NCBI GenBank assembly: GCA_951813575.1
Contig: OX638375.1
Coordinates: 2,433,042 to 2,497,041, forward strand
Direction: 5' to 3'
DNA length: 64,000 bases
DNA from: Candidatus Binatia bacterium
GTDB taxonomy: Bacteria > Desulfobacterota > Binatia > UBA9968 > JAJDTQ01
Shown here: positions 45,840 to 54,479 of the stretch, piece after piece
Position numbering within the stretch: the first letter of the stretch is position 1
How the letters are laid out: each line of letters opens with the position of its first letter
Position numbers and translations under genes: made by a program
The notes under the pieces: model-generated
The model's database searches: none
The model's input: the letters and a program-made list of their open reading frames with translations, nothing else
Told to the model about the DNA's origin: nothing

Positions 45840-46085
45840 CCCTGTCCGGCTCCCCTGCTCCCGTTGGGTGTCCGCCCCGCCCTGACAGCGTGCCGGCCCC
45901 GCGGGCCGGTGCTCCGTGAAGTGATGTCTAGTATGCACTGGTCTGGACGCGCTCTCAACCTTCTTTCGCGATCCTCCGTGGATCCGCCGCTTTGAAAAAC
46001 GTCGCCGAACTGTTACTCAAAAGGGTACGGTCGCGCGACGCCGGGAGCCACGGCGACGCGGGGCGGCCCGAATGCCCGGAAACCG

Positions 46086-46274
46086 ATGACGACCTCCGTC
46101 AACTGCCCTGTTTGCCAGACCGAAACCCCGTGGACCGGCAACCCTTACCGGCCCTTCTGTTCCCGACGCTGCCACATCGTCGACCTCGGCGCCTGGGTAG
46201 ACGGCACATACCGCATTGCTGGCGAGGACGTGGAACCCGAGTCCGTCCCGGCCGACGAAACCGACCGTCAATGA
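46086..46274 (+). CDS. yacG: DNA gyrase inhibitor YacG-like zinc protein
   Basis: A 62-residue protein with a complete zinc knuckle, Cys7-x2-Cys10-x14-Cys25-x3-Cys29, and the family sequence FCSRRCHIVDLGAWVDGTYRIAGE. YacG binds and inhibits GyrB. It has no strong ribosome-binding site. The 246-bp region upstream (45840-46085) holds the divergent promoter toward the nucleotidyltransferase-like gene and no other gene I can support. Confidence 0.9.
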   Translation: MTTSVNCPVCQTETPWTGNPYRPFCSRRCHIVDLGAWVDGTYRIAGEDVEPESVPADETDRQ

Positions 46275-46367
46275 AACAGGAGTCCTTACGCGACAGCGCC
46301 GTTCGGTGGGCGATCCGGCCGCTCGAGCCGACAGGACACTGAGGGTCCGTACTCCGGAAAATCCTGC

Positions 46368-47168
46368 ATGTCGATACATCCCACAGCCGTGGTGGATCCG
46401 CGGGCGGAAATCCACGCCGAGGCCGAGCTCGGTCCCTTCACCGTGGTCGACGGGCCTGTCAAGATCGGCGCGGGGACCCGTCTCATGCCCCATGCGGTGG
46501 TGCTGGGCTGGACGGAGATCGGTGAAGGAAACCGGATCCATAGCGGAGCGGTGCTTGGCGACGCGCCGCAGGACATCTCCTATAGCGGCGCGCGGTCCTA
46601 TCTGCGGATCGGCGACCGCAACGTCTTTCGGGAAGGCGTCCAGGTGCACCGGGGCACGACCGAAGATTCCGCCACCGTCATCGGCAACGACAACTTCCTG
46701 ATGGCCAACTCCCACGTGGCGCACAACTGCCGCATCGGCGATCGCATGATCCTCACCAACAATGCGGTGTTGGGAGGCTACGTCGAGGTCGGCGACCGCG
46801 TGGTCCTCTCCGCCAGTTGCGCGGTTCACCAGTTCGTCCGGCTGGGCCGGTTCGCGATCATGCGCGGGCTGAGCGCCACCAGCCGGGACGTGCCGCCGTT
46901 CTCCATCATCGACTGGCAGCACACGGTGCGCGGGTTGAACGTGGTCGGCTTGCGGCGGGCGGGTTTCGACGAACCCAGGATCCGGGTCCTGAAGAACGCC
47001 TTTCAGATCCTTTTCCGGAAACGGCGGAACCTCACCGCGGCTGTGAACGAGCTCGAGGCGGTCGCCGGAGAGTCGTCGGAAGACGTGCGGGAGCTGCTGG
47101 AGTTCCTCCGTTCGTCGAAGCGCGGCGTTTGCGCCGGCCCCAAGGGGCACCCGCCGGGAAGACCGTAG
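46368..47168 (+). CDS. lpxA: Acyl-ACP-UDP-N-acetylglucosamine O-acyltransferase
   Basis: A 266-residue left-handed beta-helix enzyme for the first step of lipid A synthesis. Hexapeptide repeats run from HPTAVVDPRAEIHAEAELGPF onward. The catalytic His is in MANSHVAHNCRIGD (about residue 124), and NAVLGGYVEVGD follows. The C-terminal helical domain has AIMRGLSATSRDVPPF and LNVVGLRRAGF. Its presence is the clearest sign of a lipid-A-containing outer membrane. No lpxD or fabZ is adjacent, so it lies outside the usual cluster. Confidence 0.95.
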   Translation: MSIHPTAVVDPRAEIHAEAELGPFTVVDGPVKIGAGTRLMPHAVVLGWTEIGEGNRIHSGAVLGDAPQDISYSGARSYLRIGDRNVFREGVQVHRGTTEDSATVIGNDNFLMANSHVAHNCRIGDRMILTNNAVLGGYVEVGDRVVLSASCAVHQFVRLGRFAIMRGLSATSRDVPPFSIIDWQHTVRGLNVVGLRRAGFDEPRIRVLKNAFQILFRKRRNLTAAVNELEAVAGESSEDVRELLEFLRSSKRGVCAGPKGHPPGRP

Positions 47169-47197
47169 GGATTGGAGATCGTCACTCCCGCCCCCTC

Positions 47198-47224
47198 CTG
47201 GATTCCCGCTTGCGCGGGAATGAC
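47198..47224. repeat. Family 1 palindrome after lpxA
   Basis: CTGGATTCCCGC-TTGC-GCGGGAATGAC, with loop TTGC instead of TTTC, sits in the 71-bp convergent gap between lpxA and the ferritin-like gene. It could act as a bidirectional transcript end. Confidence 0.85.
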
Positions 47225-47239
47225 GGGAGAGGGGCCGGG

Positions 47240-47968
47240 TCACACCGGCCTGAGAAACCGGCCGAGACACCGCTTGATGTCGTCGTCGGAGAGCGGGAAC
47301 AGAAACATCTCGTTCCTCATCCGGACACGCTGCAGGCTGACGCGCTGGATCGCACGCTTCATGGTCATGAGGTCCCGCTTGTTGCGCACGGCCGCGGCCG
47401 CCTCCCGCGCCGCCTCCCGGTAGTGGTTCTTCTCGTCCTGGTAGATGACCTCCATGGCCGCGGCGACCTTGCGCTCGAGGGGGCTGCCCTTCAGCCTGCG
47501 GCCCTCGCGAAACAGCCTCGCGCCACCGCCCTCCGTCACCAGCACGGCGGCCTTTTCCACCGGGGATCCCGCAACGTAGCTCCGGCGGAGGTCGCCGAGG
47601 GCCTTTTCTTCCGGCAACTGGTTGGTGTCCTCCGCGCCGATCTTGCGGCCGAGCAGGTATTCGAGGATGTCGGCCTGGAGCACGTAGTGGTTGAACTCCT
47701 GCACCATCTGCTCCATCAGCCCGTGGTAGTGGTGCCGGTCGACGGTGCGGTCCACCTCCGGGAACATCTCTACGAGGTTGGCCAGCTCCCGGTGAAGGCC
47801 GCTGAAGTAGCCGTCCACGGGATGCAGCTCCTTCCATAGCTGGGCCTTGAGCCAGTAGACGTGTTGCTCCCGAGTGGGCTTGCGGCGGAAGAACCGCCTG
47901 GCGATGGCCGCCTCGGTCTCCCAATAGGGATAGGCGACGTCGATCAGGTATTGCTCTGTCTGTCTCAT
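47240..47968 (-). CDS. Ferritin-like-fold protein of unknown function
   Basis: A 242-residue all-helical protein. Two ExxH motifs (QEFNHY, about residue 90, and QDEKNHY, about 178) on separate helices, with extra Glu and His residues (EVDRTVDRHHYH, LVTEGGGARLF), fit a carboxylate-bridged di-iron site in a ferritin-like four-helix bundle. N-terminal YLIDVAYPYWETEAAIARRFFRRKPTREQHVYWLKAQLWKELHPV is amphipathic. I know no named family that fits exactly. It is a single gene facing lpxA and running divergently from the cinA-like gene. An oxygenase or metal-storage role is possible but unproven. Confidence 0.6.
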   Translation of the reverse strand: MRQTEQYLIDVAYPYWETEAAIARRFFRRKPTREQHVYWLKAQLWKELHPVDGYFSGLHRELANLVEMFPEVDRTVDRHHYHGLMEQMVQEFNHYVLQADILEYLLGRKIGAEDTNQLPEEKALGDLRRSYVAGSPVEKAAVLVTEGGGARLFREGRRLKGSPLERKVAAAMEVIYQDEKNHYREAAREAAAAVRNKRDLMTMKRAIQRVSLQRVRMRNEMFLFPLSDDDIKRCLGRFLRPV

Positions 47969-48069
47969 TTCCCGAAAACCTCCAAAGGGACTCTTCCTGG
48001 CGGCACGCTGCCGGCAAGGCCGCGGCTGCCGGGACCGCGGGTTGTCCCACCAACGTCCCGTGTCATACT

Positions 48070-48816
48070 ATGGGCTTCACCATGTCGAAGACAGCCGGCA
48101 TCATCATCATCGGCAACGAGGTCCTGTCCGGAAAGACCCAGGATATCAACTCCACCTTCCTGTGCGGCGAGTTGCGCCTTCTCGGGGTCGACGTGCAGCG
48201 GGTGACCGTGATACCCGACGACCTGGAGCTGATCGGCCGGACCGCCGCCCGGTTCTCCGCCAAGTGGGACCTCGTCTTCACCACCGGCGGCGTCGGCCCG
48301 ACCCACGACGACGTCACCATCGAGGGCATTGCCCACGGGTTCGGCGTCCCCGCGGTGATCCATCCGCAACTGCAAAGACGTCTTTCACGGCGCTACGGCA
48401 CCGACCTCAACGAAGCGCGGCTGCGCATGGCCATGGTGCCGGAAGGCGCCGAGCTGCTGGCCGCGGGGGCGATGTTCGCGCCAGTGGTGCGGATGAACAA
48501 CGTCTACATATTCGCCGGCGTGCCACGCATCCTGCAGGACCGCTTCAACGCCATCAAGGAACGGTTCCGGGAGGCGCCGTATCATTTGAAGAACATCTAC
48601 ATCACGGACGGCGAGGGTGCCATCGCCGGGACGCTGAACGACCTGTTGGAGCGGTTTCCCGAGATCATGCTCGGGTCGTATCCGGTGCTGGACAATCCGG
48701 AATACAAGGTGAAGGTGACGGTGGAGTCCAAGAGCGGGGAATACCTGGACGAAGCCGTGACAACTCTGCTGGAAAGCCTCCCCGAGTCCACCGTCCTCCG
48801 CATCGAAGAGGGCTGA
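48070..48816 (+). CDS. Molybdopterin-binding (CinA/MoaB-fold) domain protein
   Basis: A 248-residue protein with a MoaB/MogA-like domain: GIIIIGNEVLSGKTQDINSTFL (about residues 10-31), VIPDDLELI, then FTTGGVGPTHDDVTIEGIAHGFG, the binding loop, and YIFAGVPRIL. The C-terminal about 80 residues resemble the domain of YfaY/CinA N-terminal relatives, without the nicotinamide-mononucleotide deamidase part. Members act on FAD/ADP-ribose-like compounds or molybdopterin. It ends exactly at the stop of convergent moaE, near a Mo-cofactor operon. An internal ATG at 48082 is an alternative start. Confidence 0.8.
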   Translation: MGFTMSKTAGIIIIGNEVLSGKTQDINSTFLCGELRLLGVDVQRVTVIPDDLELIGRTAARFSAKWDLVFTTGGVGPTHDDVTIEGIAHGFGVPAVIHPQLQRRLSRRYGTDLNEARLRMAMVPEGAELLAAGAMFAPVVRMNNVYIFAGVPRILQDRFNAIKERFREAPYHLKNIYITDGEGAIAGTLNDLLERFPEIMLGSYPVLDNPEYKVKVTVESKSGEYLDEAVTTLLESLPESTVLRIEEG

Positions 48817-49269
48817 CTAGTCTCGAGAACCCACGGCGGGGGCCTCGGTGAACCGCTCACCCGTCTGACTGCCGATCCAGATCTCGCCGCCCTCGTAGAT
48901 CTCCTTCTTCCAGATCGGGACGCGCTTCTTGAGCTCGTCGATGGCGTAGCGGCAGGCCTTGAAGGCGTCGTCGCGATGCGGCGCCGACACGGCGATGGCC
49001 ACGCTGGCCTCGCCGATGGGCACGTTGCCGGTACGGTGGACGATGGCCATCCGGGTGATCCGCCACGTCGTCGCGGCCTCTTCCCCCAGGCGGGTCATCT
49101 CCTGCTCGGCCATGCCCGGATAGGCCTCGTAATCCAGCGAGATGATCGAGCGGCCCTCGTTGTTGTCCCGGGTCGTGCCGATGAACGTGGCCACCGCGCC
49201 GGCGCCGGGGTCGCCGACGAAGGCCAGCAACTCGCTCACATCGATGGACTTATCCGTAAGGCGGTACAC
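48817..49269 (-). CDS. moaE: Molybdopterin synthase catalytic subunit MoaE
   Basis: A 150-residue enzyme that with MoaD adds two sulfurs to precursor Z to form molybdopterin. Family blocks are GAVATFIGTTRDNNEGRSIISLDYEAYPGMAE, RTGNVPIGEASVAIAVSAPHRDDAFKACRYAIDELKKRVPIWKKE with the catalytic Lys residues, and EGGEIWIG. Start GTG is 1 bp after the moaD stop. It is the last gene of moaB-moaD-moaE. MoaA and MoaC are not here. Confidence 0.94.
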   Translation of the reverse strand: MYRLTDKSIDVSELLAFVGDPGAGAVATFIGTTRDNNEGRSIISLDYEAYPGMAEQEMTRLGEEAATTWRITRMAIVHRTGNVPIGEASVAIAVSAPHRDDAFKACRYAIDELKKRVPIWKKEIYEGGEIWIGSQTGERFTEAPAVGSRD

Positions 49270-49270
49270 G

Positions 49271-49516
49271 TCATCCTCCGCTCACCGGCGGTATGAAGGC
49301 CACCTCGTCGCCGTCCGCCAACCGGTGTTCCAACCCGACATATTCGCTGTTGACCGCGTACAGGAGCCTCAACTCGACGCCGGAGAGTCCGGCGTGTTCC
49401 CGCCGGAGCTTGTCCCACAGTTCCTTCACCGTGGTGCCGTCGGGCACGTCCTGAAGATCGTCCCCGGTCCCCGCCCGTTCCCGCAGCATGGCGAAGAGCT
49501 TGACCCTTACCTTCAT
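49271..49516 (-). CDS. moaD: Molybdopterin synthase sulfur-carrier subunit MoaD
   Basis: An 81-residue ubiquitin-like protein ending in the essential Gly-Gly (VSGG), which is thiocarboxylated. It starts KVRVKLFAMLRERAG and has TVKELWDKLRREHAGL, LLYAVNSEYV and DGDEVAFIPPVSGG. Its start overlaps the moaB stop by 4 bp, and moaE follows 1 bp after its own stop. Confidence 0.93.
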   Translation of the reverse strand: MKVRVKLFAMLRERAGTGDDLQDVPDGTTVKELWDKLRREHAGLSGVELRLLYAVNSEYVGLEHRLADGDEVAFIPPVSGG

Positions 49517-50019
49517 AGTCCGCGGGCCTGCGCCACCATGTGGCCCAACTGCGGCAGCAACAGCGAGGTCATGGCGAGTTTCACGGCTCCGCTCGAGCCG
49601 GGCAAGGATACCACCACGCGGGATCCGGCCGTACCGGCCAGCGCGCGGCTCAGCATCGCCGCGGAGCCGATTTCCTGGTAGCTGAGGAAGCGAAACAGCT
49701 CGCCGAAACCGTCGATGCGCTTGTCCAGGACGCCGCTCACAACCTCGTAGGTACCGTCCCTCGGGGCAATGCCGGTGCCGCCGTTAAGGATCACCACATC
49801 CACCGCCTCGACCGCCAGGGCCTTGGCGATGAGTGTCCGGATATCGTCGGGTTCGTCCTTGACGATCTCGTAGCCGGCGACCGCGTGCCCTTGCTCTTCC
49901 AGCAACGCCTTGATGGCGCCGCCGCTGCGATCCGTGGTCTCATCGCGGGTGTCGCTGACCGTGATGACGAAACACGCCACGGTCTTGAGGCTTCTCTCGG
50001 TGTGCGATTTCTCTGCCAT
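49513..50019 (-). CDS. moaB: Molybdenum cofactor biosynthesis protein MoaB
   Basis: A 168-residue MogA/MoaB-fold protein: ACFVITVSDTRDETTDRSGGAIKALLEEQGH, then DVVILNGGTGIAPRDGTYEVVSGVLDKRIDGFGELFRFLSYQEIGSAAMLSRALAGT, and SLPGSSGAVKLAMTSLLLPQLGHM. It adenylates molybdopterin before metal insertion. It leads the moaB-moaD-moaE operon. The gap to dnaN upstream is 118 bp. Confidence 0.93.
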   Translation of the reverse strand: MAEKSHTERSLKTVACFVITVSDTRDETTDRSGGAIKALLEEQGHAVAGYEIVKDEPDDIRTLIAKALAVEAVDVVILNGGTGIAPRDGTYEVVSGVLDKRIDGFGELFRFLSYQEIGSAAMLSRALAGTAGSRVVVSLPGSSGAVKLAMTSLLLPQLGHMVAQARGL

Positions 50020-50137
50020 ACGGAACCTGCTCGGGCACCCACGGGATTCCGGCCCACGGTCGGGCCGGGAGACGTGCTTGCATGGAAACGATGGGTTGCG
50101 GCCTGGGGGTTTTCTGTCGTGCCGGGACCGTCTCGCG

Positions 50138-51244
50138 CTATATCCTCATGGGCATGACCACATATACCAGGGAGTCGTCGTCCTTTCGTTTCAACAGCGT
50201 CGGACTCTGGTCGTCCTTGAGGGCCATGGCGATGTGGTCCTGGTGGCCCAGCACGCCCAGGATGTCGAGCAGATACTGGGCGTTGTAGCCCACCGCAAGC
50301 CGCCCGCCGTTGTAGTCGACGTCCAGTTCCTCCACCGCTTCGCCCAAATCCGGGTTGTTGGCGGAAATCGCCATGTTACCGCTCGTGAACTCGACTCGAA
50401 CGCCCCGGTACCGGTCGCTGGACAGCAGCGAAACACGCCGCAACGCCCGGAATAGACTGTGTTGCGCGACACTGGCCTCACTGTTGTTGTCGCTCGGTAT
50501 CACCTTGTCGTAATCGGGGAACTCGCCGTCGATGAGCCGGATGGACATCTCCACGTCCCCCTTCCACACGAACACCATGTTGTCCGCGAAACCGATGGAC
50601 ACCTTCTCCTCGCCGCTGTCTTCCAGAAGCCTACGGAGCTCGGCGAGCCCCTTTCGCGGTATGATCACGCCCCGGTCCACTCCCAGGGGCCCGATCTCCC
50701 GCTCCACCAGAGAGAGCCGGTGCCCGTCGGTGGTCACCATCCGCACTTTCGACTGATCCAGCTCATGAAGCAGCGCGCCGTTCAGGTTGGACCGGGTCTC
50801 ATCGGTCGAAATGGAGAAGATGGTCTTGTCGATCATCTCTTTGAGCGCGTCGCCGGGGCATTCTTTCCTGTTTTCCTCCGAGCTCTTCGCAAAGGCCGGA
50901 AACTCCTGGGCGTCCAGCCCCACCATCTTGAACACGGACTTGCCGCTCTGTATCTCCACCCGGTCGTTGTCCAGGCGCTTCAACTCCACCATTTCCTCGG
51001 ACAGCTCCCGGACGATCTCGTAGAGCTTGCGGGCGTCCACCGTCACACGGCCGGAGGTGATGATCTCTCCGTTGAGGCTGGCGCGCACGCCCACCTCGAG
51101 GTCCGTGGCGGTGAGCCGGACCCGGTTCGCATGGGTCTCAACCAGCACATTGGCGAGTATCGGCATGGTATTGCGCCGCTCCACCGTGCTTTGAGTCCAA
51201 TACAACGCGCTCAGAAAATCTTCACGCCTGGCTCTGATCTCCAT
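50138..51244 (-). CDS. dnaN: DNA polymerase III sliding clamp (beta)
   Basis: A 368-residue clamp of three repeated domains. It begins EIRARREDFLSALYWTQSTVERRNTMPILANVLVE and carries AKSSEENRKE, STDETRSNLNGALLHELDQSKVRMVTTDGHRLSLVE in domain 2 and the end DDSLVYVVMPMRI, the C-terminal motif lining the polymerase-binding pocket. It encircles DNA and tethers replicative and repair polymerases. AGGAGG precedes the ATG at 51244. It lies downstream of dnaA with a replication-origin-like gap between them. Confidence 0.97.
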   Translation of the reverse strand: MEIRARREDFLSALYWTQSTVERRNTMPILANVLVETHANRVRLTATDLEVGVRASLNGEIITSGRVTVDARKLYEIVRELSEEMVELKRLDNDRVEIQSGKSVFKMVGLDAQEFPAFAKSSEENRKECPGDALKEMIDKTIFSISTDETRSNLNGALLHELDQSKVRMVTTDGHRLSLVEREIGPLGVDRGVIIPRKGLAELRRLLEDSGEEKVSIGFADNMVFVWKGDVEMSIRLIDGEFPDYDKVIPSDNNSEASVAQHSLFRALRRVSLLSSDRYRGVRVEFTSGNMAISANNPDLGEAVEELDVDYNGGRLAVGYNAQYLLDILGVLGHQDHIAMALKDDQSPTLLKRKDDDSLVYVVMPMRI

Positions 51245-51271
51245 TTGTCCTCCTGGATCACTCGTGCCGAC

Positions 51272-51467
51272 TAGATCTTATATAGAATTTAAAGAACCAA
51301 GAGTAGTAGTAGGGCCTGTGGATATCGGGATAGATGGCCGAACCTGCGGGTATTAAACCATCTTTTCGGTGGAAAAAAAAACCCGGCAATACGCGCTTTC
51401 CACACCGCCAAGGTTGGCACGCGTTACGGCCGATGGTCTTTCAACAGGGGGCACCGGCTTATCCACA
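51272..51467. other. Candidate replication origin (oriC): box, GC cluster, DnaA-trios, AT-rich tract
   Basis: On the plus strand, from dnaN toward dnaA, come an AT-rich tract (51272-51300), GAG followed by three TAG triplets (51301-51312), GGCC (51313-51316) and the DnaA box TGTGGATAT (51317-51325, 8 of 9 bases to consensus). A perfect box TTATCCACA lies at 51459-51467. Box, short GC cluster, TAG triplets and AT-rich region is the order of the basal unwinding system described for Bacillus subtilis. The dnaA-dnaN location and the gene orientations on each side support it. Confidence 0.75.
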
Positions 51468-51536
51468 GCGTGTCCACGAGAGGCCGGTCCCGGAAGACCG
51501 TTGCGGATCGCTTGTGGAGGCGGGCGTTACCGGCCA

Positions 51537-52850
51537 CTAGTTCTTGAGTTGGCGTACCAGCCGGTCCACCGTGGCCTTGATGATGGGGTCGTCCTCGGCC
51601 TTTCTGGCTATGGTCTTGGATGCATGAATGACCGTCGAGTGGTCTCTCCCGCCGAACTCGGCGCCGATGGCGGGATAGGAGGTGGAGGTGAACTTGCGGC
51701 ACAGGTACATGGCCATCTGACGGGCCAGGGCCAGGTTCCTGGTGCGCCGTTTGGACTTGAGGTCGCTGATCTTGAGATCGAAATGGTCGCAGATCGCCTT
51801 CTGGATGTTTCGGACGGTAACCTGCTTCTCGTTGTCCTTGAGGGTGTGGCGCAACACCTCCTTGGCCAGGTCGACGGTGATGTCCACCTTGGTCAGCGAG
51901 GCGAAGGCGCCGAGGCGGGTGAGGGAACCTTCCAACTCCCGAACATTGGACCAGATGTTGGTCGCCAGGAAGTTGGCCACGTCCTGCGGAAGGTCGATTT
52001 CCTCGTCCTCGGCCTTCTTGATGAGGATGGCGATACGTGTCTCGATGTCCGGGGGCTGGATGTCGGCGGTGAGGCCCCACTCGAAACGGTTGCGCAGCCG
52101 ATCCTCCAGGTTGGGTATTTCCTTGGGAAAACGGTCCGAAGTGATGATGATCTGCTTGTGGTTCTCGTACAGCGAGTTGAAGGTGTGAAAGAACTCTTCT
52201 TGCGTTCGTTCCTTGCCGGCGATGAACTGGATGTCGTCGAGGATCAGCACGTCGATGTTGCGGAAGTGGTTCTTGAACTCGTTCATGCGGTCACGGCGAA
52301 GGGAGCCGATGAGCTGGTTCATGAACGATTCGAACGTGATGTAGACAACCTTCTGGCCGGGATTCCGGCGCAGCAGCCGGTGGCCCACGGCGTTCACGAG
52401 ATGGGTCTTCCCGAGCCCGACGCCGCCGTAGATGAACAGCGGATTGTAGTGGTCCGCGGGCTTGTTGGCCACCGCCAGGCAGGCGGCGTGGGCGAACTGG
52501 TTGCTGGCGCCGACCACGAAGTTCTCGAAGGTGTAGCGCGGGATGAGCGTCGTCGCCTCCGCTTCCGGCGCCTTTCGCGCCGGCACGGCTCTCTCGGCGT
52601 CGTCCGGGCGCTCCGGGTTGACCGAGAGCGCGACGCTCATGGGCTTGTCGTAGAGGTGTGAAAACCCGGCCTCGATGGCCTCCAGGTAGTTGTCCGTGAG
52701 CCAGTCGCGAAAGAGCGTGCTGGGTACTTCGATGGTAACTTCGTCGTCGCTGACCGTGGACAGCCGTAGCGGTTTGATCCAGGTTTCGAAATTGTGTAAG
52801 CCGAGCCGTTCCTTGAGGCTTTCCCTTATCTCGGGTGGGAGCGGTTTCAT
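51537..52850 (-). CDS. dnaA: Chromosomal replication initiator DnaA
   Basis: A 437-residue protein with all four domains: N-terminal DnaB/DiaA-contact domain (LKERLGLHNFETWIKPLRL), linker, AAA+ domain with Walker A GGVGLGKTHLVNAVG (about residues 140-154), Walker B VLILDDIQFIAGKE and arginine-finger region RFEWGLTADIQPPD, and the C-terminal helix-turn-helix with AMYLCRKFTSTSYPAIGAEFGGRDHSTVIHA, which reads DnaA boxes. Start ATG at 52850. Boxes lie on both sides of the gene, allowing autoregulation. Confidence 0.98.
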   Translation of the reverse strand: MKPLPPEIRESLKERLGLHNFETWIKPLRLSTVSDDEVTIEVPSTLFRDWLTDNYLEAIEAGFSHLYDKPMSVALSVNPERPDDAERAVPARKAPEAEATTLIPRYTFENFVVGASNQFAHAACLAVANKPADHYNPLFIYGGVGLGKTHLVNAVGHRLLRRNPGQKVVYITFESFMNQLIGSLRRDRMNEFKNHFRNIDVLILDDIQFIAGKERTQEEFFHTFNSLYENHKQIIITSDRFPKEIPNLEDRLRNRFEWGLTADIQPPDIETRIAILIKKAEDEEIDLPQDVANFLATNIWSNVRELEGSLTRLGAFASLTKVDITVDLAKEVLRHTLKDNEKQVTVRNIQKAICDHFDLKISDLKSKRRTRNLALARQMAMYLCRKFTSTSYPAIGAEFGGRDHSTVIHASKTIARKAEDDPIIKATVDRLVRQLKN

Positions 52851-53145
52851 TCTACCTTTGCCTTGTTCGGGTGCGTGCTTGAGCGTAAGTTATCAACAAT
52901 TCTGTCAACAGTTGTGGAGAACTCTTACCCGCTTGAGGCCGGACTTGTCCTGTCCTTTGCTGCCGCGAACCCGCGTTGCGACGACAAGTATTGAGCCCGT
53001 GTTGCGACTGATTCGTGATCAAAGAAAGGAGCCGTCTTAATGTTTTTTCAAACACAATGCAAGAAGAAAAAACGGCCGAAAATATTTCGTAACGAAATCC
53101 GACAGATTCACGGCGGCAGGTTGTCGCGGCGCGAAGGAGCCGCCG
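52851..53145. promoter_or_regulatory. dnaA/hemL divergent region with DnaA-box variants
   Basis: This 295-bp stretch has TTATCAACA (52890-52898) and TGTGGAGAA (52913-52921), each one base from a DnaA box, close to the dnaA start where autoregulation is common. An AT-rich patch (53035-53090) and a perfect inverted repeat ATTTCGT-A-ACGAAAT (53084-53098) lie on the hemL side, and AAGGAG before 53146 is the hemL ribosome site. No gene is seen. Confidence 0.55.
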
Positions 53146-54444
53146 ATGGGTAGAGCGTTTCAAGCGTCATCCGAGCTGTTCCGGCGCTCGAAAGAGGTGG
53201 TGCCCGGGGGCGTCAACAGCCCGGTACGGGCGTGGAACGCCGTTGGCGGCGAGCCTTTGTACATCGCCCGCGCCGATGGGTCTAGGGTCTTCGACGAGGA
53301 CGGCCGCGGCTACATCGACTATGTCTGCGCGTGGGGGCCGTTGATCCTGGGCCACGCCCCGAGAGCGGTGCTGGACGCCCTCGCAGAGGCGGGCCCGCGG
53401 GGGACCGGTTTCGGAGCGCCGACCAAGGGCGAGCTGGAGTTGGCGGAGCTGGTCTCCGCCCGGATGAAGGGCATCGAGCAGTTGCGGCTGGTGAACTCCG
53501 GCACCGAGGCCACCATGAGCGCCATGCGGCTGTCGCGGGGCTACACGGGGCGGACCAAGGTGCTGAAGTTCGACGGCTGTTACCATGGGCATGTGGACGG
53601 CCTGCTGGCCAAGGCCGGCTCCGGCGTGGAAAGCCTGTCGCTTCCGGACAGCGCCGGGGTGCCGGAAAGCTTCACCGGCGAGACCCTGATATCCGGCTTC
53701 AACGACGTGGACTCCGCGCGCCGTCTCATCGCCGAGCACAGGGAGGATCTGGCGGCCGTGATCGTGGAGCCGGTGTGCGGCAACATGGGCGTGATCCCCC
53801 CTGAGCCCGGGTTCCTGGAGGCACTGCGGGAGTTGACCCGGCGTTACGGCGTGGTGCTGATCTTCGACGAAGTGATCACCGGTTTCCGCGTGGCCCCCGG
53901 GGGCGCCCAGGAACGCTACGGGGTCACTCCGGACCTCACCTGCCTGGGCAAGGTCCTGGGCGGCGGCCTGCCGGTGGGAGCCTTCGGGGGCCGCCGGGAC
54001 ATCATGAGCTGCCTGGCGCCTGTGGGCCCGGTCTACCAGGCCGGCACCCTTTCCGGAAACCCCGTCACGGTGGCGGCCGGCTTGGCCACCCTGAGGGCGC
54101 TGGAGGAGAAGGGCGTGTACCGGGAGCTGGAGGAGAAGGGAAGAAAGCTCGAGGAGGGGTTCAAAGGCGTGCTTTCCTCGGGTGTCGAAGGCGCCGTGAA
54201 CCGGGTGGGGTCCATGTTGACGCTCTTCTTCGGACCGGACCGGATCGCGGCGCCGGAGGACGCCAGGGGCTGCGACCGCGACCGCTTTTCGAGGTTCTTT
54301 CACGGTATGCTCGCGCGGGGCATCTATCTTCCGCCGTCGCAGTTCGAAGCGCAGTTCGTGTCGCTGGCCCACGGCGACGACGACATCGCGGCGACGGTGG
54401 CGGCGTTCGCGGACTGGGCGGCCGAGGACTCGTCGCGGCGTTGA
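53146..54444 (+). CDS. hemL: Glutamate-1-semialdehyde 2,1-aminomutase
   Basis: A 432-residue PLP enzyme making 5-aminolevulinate in the C5 haem pathway. Blocks include ELFRRSKEVVPGGVNSPVRAW, GPLILGHAPRAVLDAL, LVNSGTEATMSAMRLSRGYTGRTKVLKFDGCYHGHVD, LIFDEVITGFRVAPGGAQ and the PLP-Lys region LTCLGKVLGGGLPVGAFGG. The ATG at 53146 follows AAGGAG. It runs away from the origin; the ATP synthase assembly gene follows directly. Confidence 0.97.
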   Translation: MGRAFQASSELFRRSKEVVPGGVNSPVRAWNAVGGEPLYIARADGSRVFDEDGRGYIDYVCAWGPLILGHAPRAVLDALAEAGPRGTGFGAPTKGELELAELVSARMKGIEQLRLVNSGTEATMSAMRLSRGYTGRTKVLKFDGCYHGHVDGLLAKAGSGVESLSLPDSAGVPESFTGETLISGFNDVDSARRLIAEHREDLAAVIVEPVCGNMGVIPPEPGFLEALRELTRRYGVVLIFDEVITGFRVAPGGAQERYGVTPDLTCLGKVLGGGLPVGAFGGRRDIMSCLAPVGPVYQAGTLSGNPVTVAAGLATLRALEEKGVYRELEEKGRKLEEGFKGVLSSGVEGAVNRVGSMLTLFFGPDRIAAPEDARGCDRDRFSRFFHGMLARGIYLPPSQFEAQFVSLAHGDDDIAATVAAFADWAAEDSSRR

Positions 54445-54479
54445 CCGGCCACCGCCGGCGTGTTAGAAAATCCTCTCCA

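Noticed and set aside
45840-46085. A riboswitch or small RNA in the nucleotidyltransferase/yacG gap
   Set aside because: I found no conserved riboswitch core or strong terminator; only a generic divergent promoter region is supported.
46017-48053. 678-codon minus-strand frame across yacG, lpxA and the ferritin-like gene
   Set aside because: It overlaps well-supported genes on both strands and has no recognisable domain.
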